A stretch of 64,000 nucleotides of DNA, from contig NZ_CP078143.1 in assembly GCF_019891395.1 (NCBI RefSeq), positions 2,245,001 through 2,309,000 on the forward strand. Direction: 5' to 3'. The notes beneath the pieces were generated by a model, which ran no database searches, was not told where the DNA came from, and worked only from the letters and a program-made list of their open reading frames with translations. The translations under genes were made by a program, and so were the position numbers. The DNA is from Nitratireductor kimnyeongensis (GTDB lineage: Bacteria > Pseudomonadota > Alphaproteobacteria > Rhizobiales > Rhizobiaceae). Shown one piece after another: positions 62,895 through 64,000 of the stretch; position 1 is the stretch's first letter, and each line of letters starts with the position of its first letter.

Positions 62895-64000
62895 TCAAAG
62901 GCCGTATTCGTTCTCGGAGAGCTTGTCGAAGATCTCCGTCTTCATGCGCTCTGCCAGGGCCTCGTCGGAAAGGCCGGATGCGGTGATCTCTTCCCACTTG
63001 GCCAAAGCCGCCTGATAGCTCTCGATCAGCGTTTGCGCGTCGTCGACGCCATAAACGTCCTTCGCCTTTGTCACGATGGCGGAAACGTCCTGGCTGTTGA
63101 AGCTGGCGATTTCGGCTTCAAGCGCCTCAGGCTTGTCCAGAACCTTCATGCCGTGATCGGCCGCCTCGGCTTTCGCTTCTTCGTTCTGCGCGACGTAGGC
63201 ATTGGTCGTTGCAACGATGGCCTCGGCCATCTTGTCGAGCATGACGCGACGGTTCTCGGGGGTGAGCTCCGCCCAGCTGTCCTTGTTGAAGGCGAGAAGT
63301 GGCCCGGAATTGTAGACGCCGAAGCTGCCGAGCGTGATCGTGTCGGCAACGTCCCAGAGCGAGTGTGTTTTCAACGAAGCGGCGGGCTGCATGGCAACAT
63401 CAATGACACCCTTGTCGAGGGCCTCATACATTTCCGAACTGGAGGTGTGGACGACCGTCGCGCCGGCCTCACCGATCCAGCGATCCCACGCGCCGCCGGG
63501 CGAACGAACCCGCTTGCCGGCGATGTCCGCCGTCTTGCCGATCTCGCTCTTGCTGATCAACGCATAGGGCGCGGTGGCATAGCTGCCGGTATAGACCACG
63601 TTCTGCTTGGAAAATTCTGCGATGCAGGGCGCGCAGTTCAACAGAGTGAACTCGGTGACCGCCGCCGCAACGGCAAGGGAGTTGCCGCTCAGCATGGCAA
63701 GCTCTGCCACAAGCTGGCTGGTGGGAAGCTGTGCCGGGTTGTAGGTGAGCGCGAGCACGGAAGCGTCGGCCACCCCATCGCCCAGTCCGGTCAGGGTTTC
63801 CTTGCCGCCCAGAAGCGCGCCGCCTGAGACGAGGTTGAAGGTCACTTCGCCATTGGATGCTTCGGCCACCGCCGGGAAATATGTTTCATAGCCAGCGAAA
63901 ATCGTCGGGTGCGAAGGAGCGACCCAGGAGCTGACGGTGAGTTCGATCGCAGCGGCGCTGGCCGTGCTGGCGGCCAGAGCGAGAATGGCGGCGGTGATGG
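62895..64000 (-). CDS. dctP: TRAP solute-binding protein DctP (5' end outside window)
   Basis: About 368 codons visible. The 5' end, including the start and the first signal residues, lies beyond 64000; the visible N-terminal segment reads ILALAASTASAAAIELTVSSWVAPSHP, the end of a signal peptide and start of the mature protein. Downstream are YNPAQLPTSQLVAELAMLSGNSL and VRSPGGAWDRWIGEAGATVVHTSSSEMYEALDKGVIDVAMQP, which match TAXI/DctP-type TRAP receptors that clamp a carboxylate through a conserved arginine. It captures the substrate in the periplasm for DctQM. Followed by dctQ. Confidence 0.9.
   Translation of the reverse strand, partial: ITAAILALAASTASAAAIELTVSSWVAPSHPTIFAGYETYFPAVAEASNGEVTFNLVSGGALLGGKETLTGLGDGVADASVLALTYNPAQLPTSQLVAELAMLSGNSLAVAAAVTEFTLLNCAPCIAEFSKQNVVYTGSYATAPYALISKSEIGKTADIAGKRVRSPGGAWDRWIGEAGATVVHTSSSEMYEALDKGVIDVAMQPAASLKTHSLWDVADTITLGSFGVYNSGPLLAFNKDSWAELTPENRRVMLDKMAEAIVATTNAYVAQNEEAKAEAADHGMKVLDKPEALEAEIASFNSQDVSAIVTKAKDVYGVDDAQTLIESYQAALAKWEEITASGLSDEALAERMKTEIFDKLSENEYGL

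Noticed and set aside
1..64000. CRISPR arrays, IS elements, prophage genes, tRNA or rRNA genes
   Set aside because: I looked for repeat-spacer arrays, transposase or integrase motifs, and cloverleaf or rRNA sequences and saw none.

Overview
The window is about 64 kb of chromosome from an alphaproteobacterium, almost certainly of the order Hyphomicrobiales (Rhizobiales). The markers are: an ActS/ActR (RegB/RegA) redox pair next to hrpB; a GcrA cell-cycle regulator beside argD-argF-hslO-apaG; a class I lysyl-tRNA synthetase; the long form of dCTP deaminase; a SAM-II riboswitch in front of metZ; and a rhizobial-type palindromic repeat (RIME-like) inside the phn operon. A sodium-channel gene and the many uptake systems suggest, by inference only, a marine or saline member of the Phyllobacteriaceae and relatives. 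Base composition is uniformly GC-rich, with no prophage, IS element, tRNA, rRNA or CRISPR array visible.

Layout. 1-7.4 kb: start of a nitronate monooxygenase gene with a perfect operator-like repeat, a class I/II aminotransferase, a single-pass membrane protein, an ATP-dependent DNA ligase/MBL-exonuclease repair pair, a TPR-methyltransferase, and bacterioferritin with its ferredoxin. 7.4-13.9 kb: a C-P lyase operon, phnGHIJKL plus a hexapeptide acyltransferase (minus strand), divergent from the regulator phnF. The shared promoter region carries a perfect 7-6-7 inverted repeat and a Pho-box-like repeat. phnM, phnN and phnCDE are not here. 13.9-23.5 kb: a YnjBCD-type ABC transporter, helicase hrpB, actS-actR, an S24 (LexA/CI-like) repressor with a striking operator, and a degenerate nuclease-like secreted protein. 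23.5-35.7 kb: lysK, TerB-like protein, sterol desaturase-like hydroxylase, a family 3 solute-binding protein, a solo LuxR regulator with two HTH modules, a membrane GT2 with a GspE/MshE-type N-terminal domain, PPK2, phoR-phoU without pst or phoB, RidA, a LysR regulator and gcrA.

36-43.8 kb: argD-argF-hslO, apaG, a CDP-alcohol phosphatidyltransferase, metZ under a complete SAM-II riboswitch plus terminator, dCTP deaminase and a NaChBac-like voltage-gated sodium channel. 43.9-49.3 kb: Tat-exported PhoX phosphatase with a Pho box and strong terminator, a TonB-dependent haem/siderophore-type receptor, and a divergent AraC regulator. 49.2-58.7 kb: a LysR-controlled catabolic island of two DadA-like FAD oxidases, an SDR and a five-component peptide/opine-type ABC transporter with fused ATPases. 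58.8-64 kb: a TRAP transporter (dctP partial, dctQ, dctM), an RpiR regulator and a class III aminotransferase, all on the minus strand.

Two themes recur. Phosphorus acquisition: C-P lyase, PhoX, PhoR/PhoU and PPK2, with Pho-box candidates in front of phnG and phoX. Uptake and oxidation of small amino compounds: the FAD oxidase/ABC island and the TRAP/aminotransferase operon, which meet tail to tail at 58.75 kb. I did not find a clear-cut undescribed defence or mobile system. The best leads for something new are the tandem-HTH LuxR, the possibly c-di-GMP-regulated glycosyltransferase, the small protein-like ORF antisense within the phn operon, the S24 repressor with a three-half-site operator, and the structured intergenic region between gcrA and argD.
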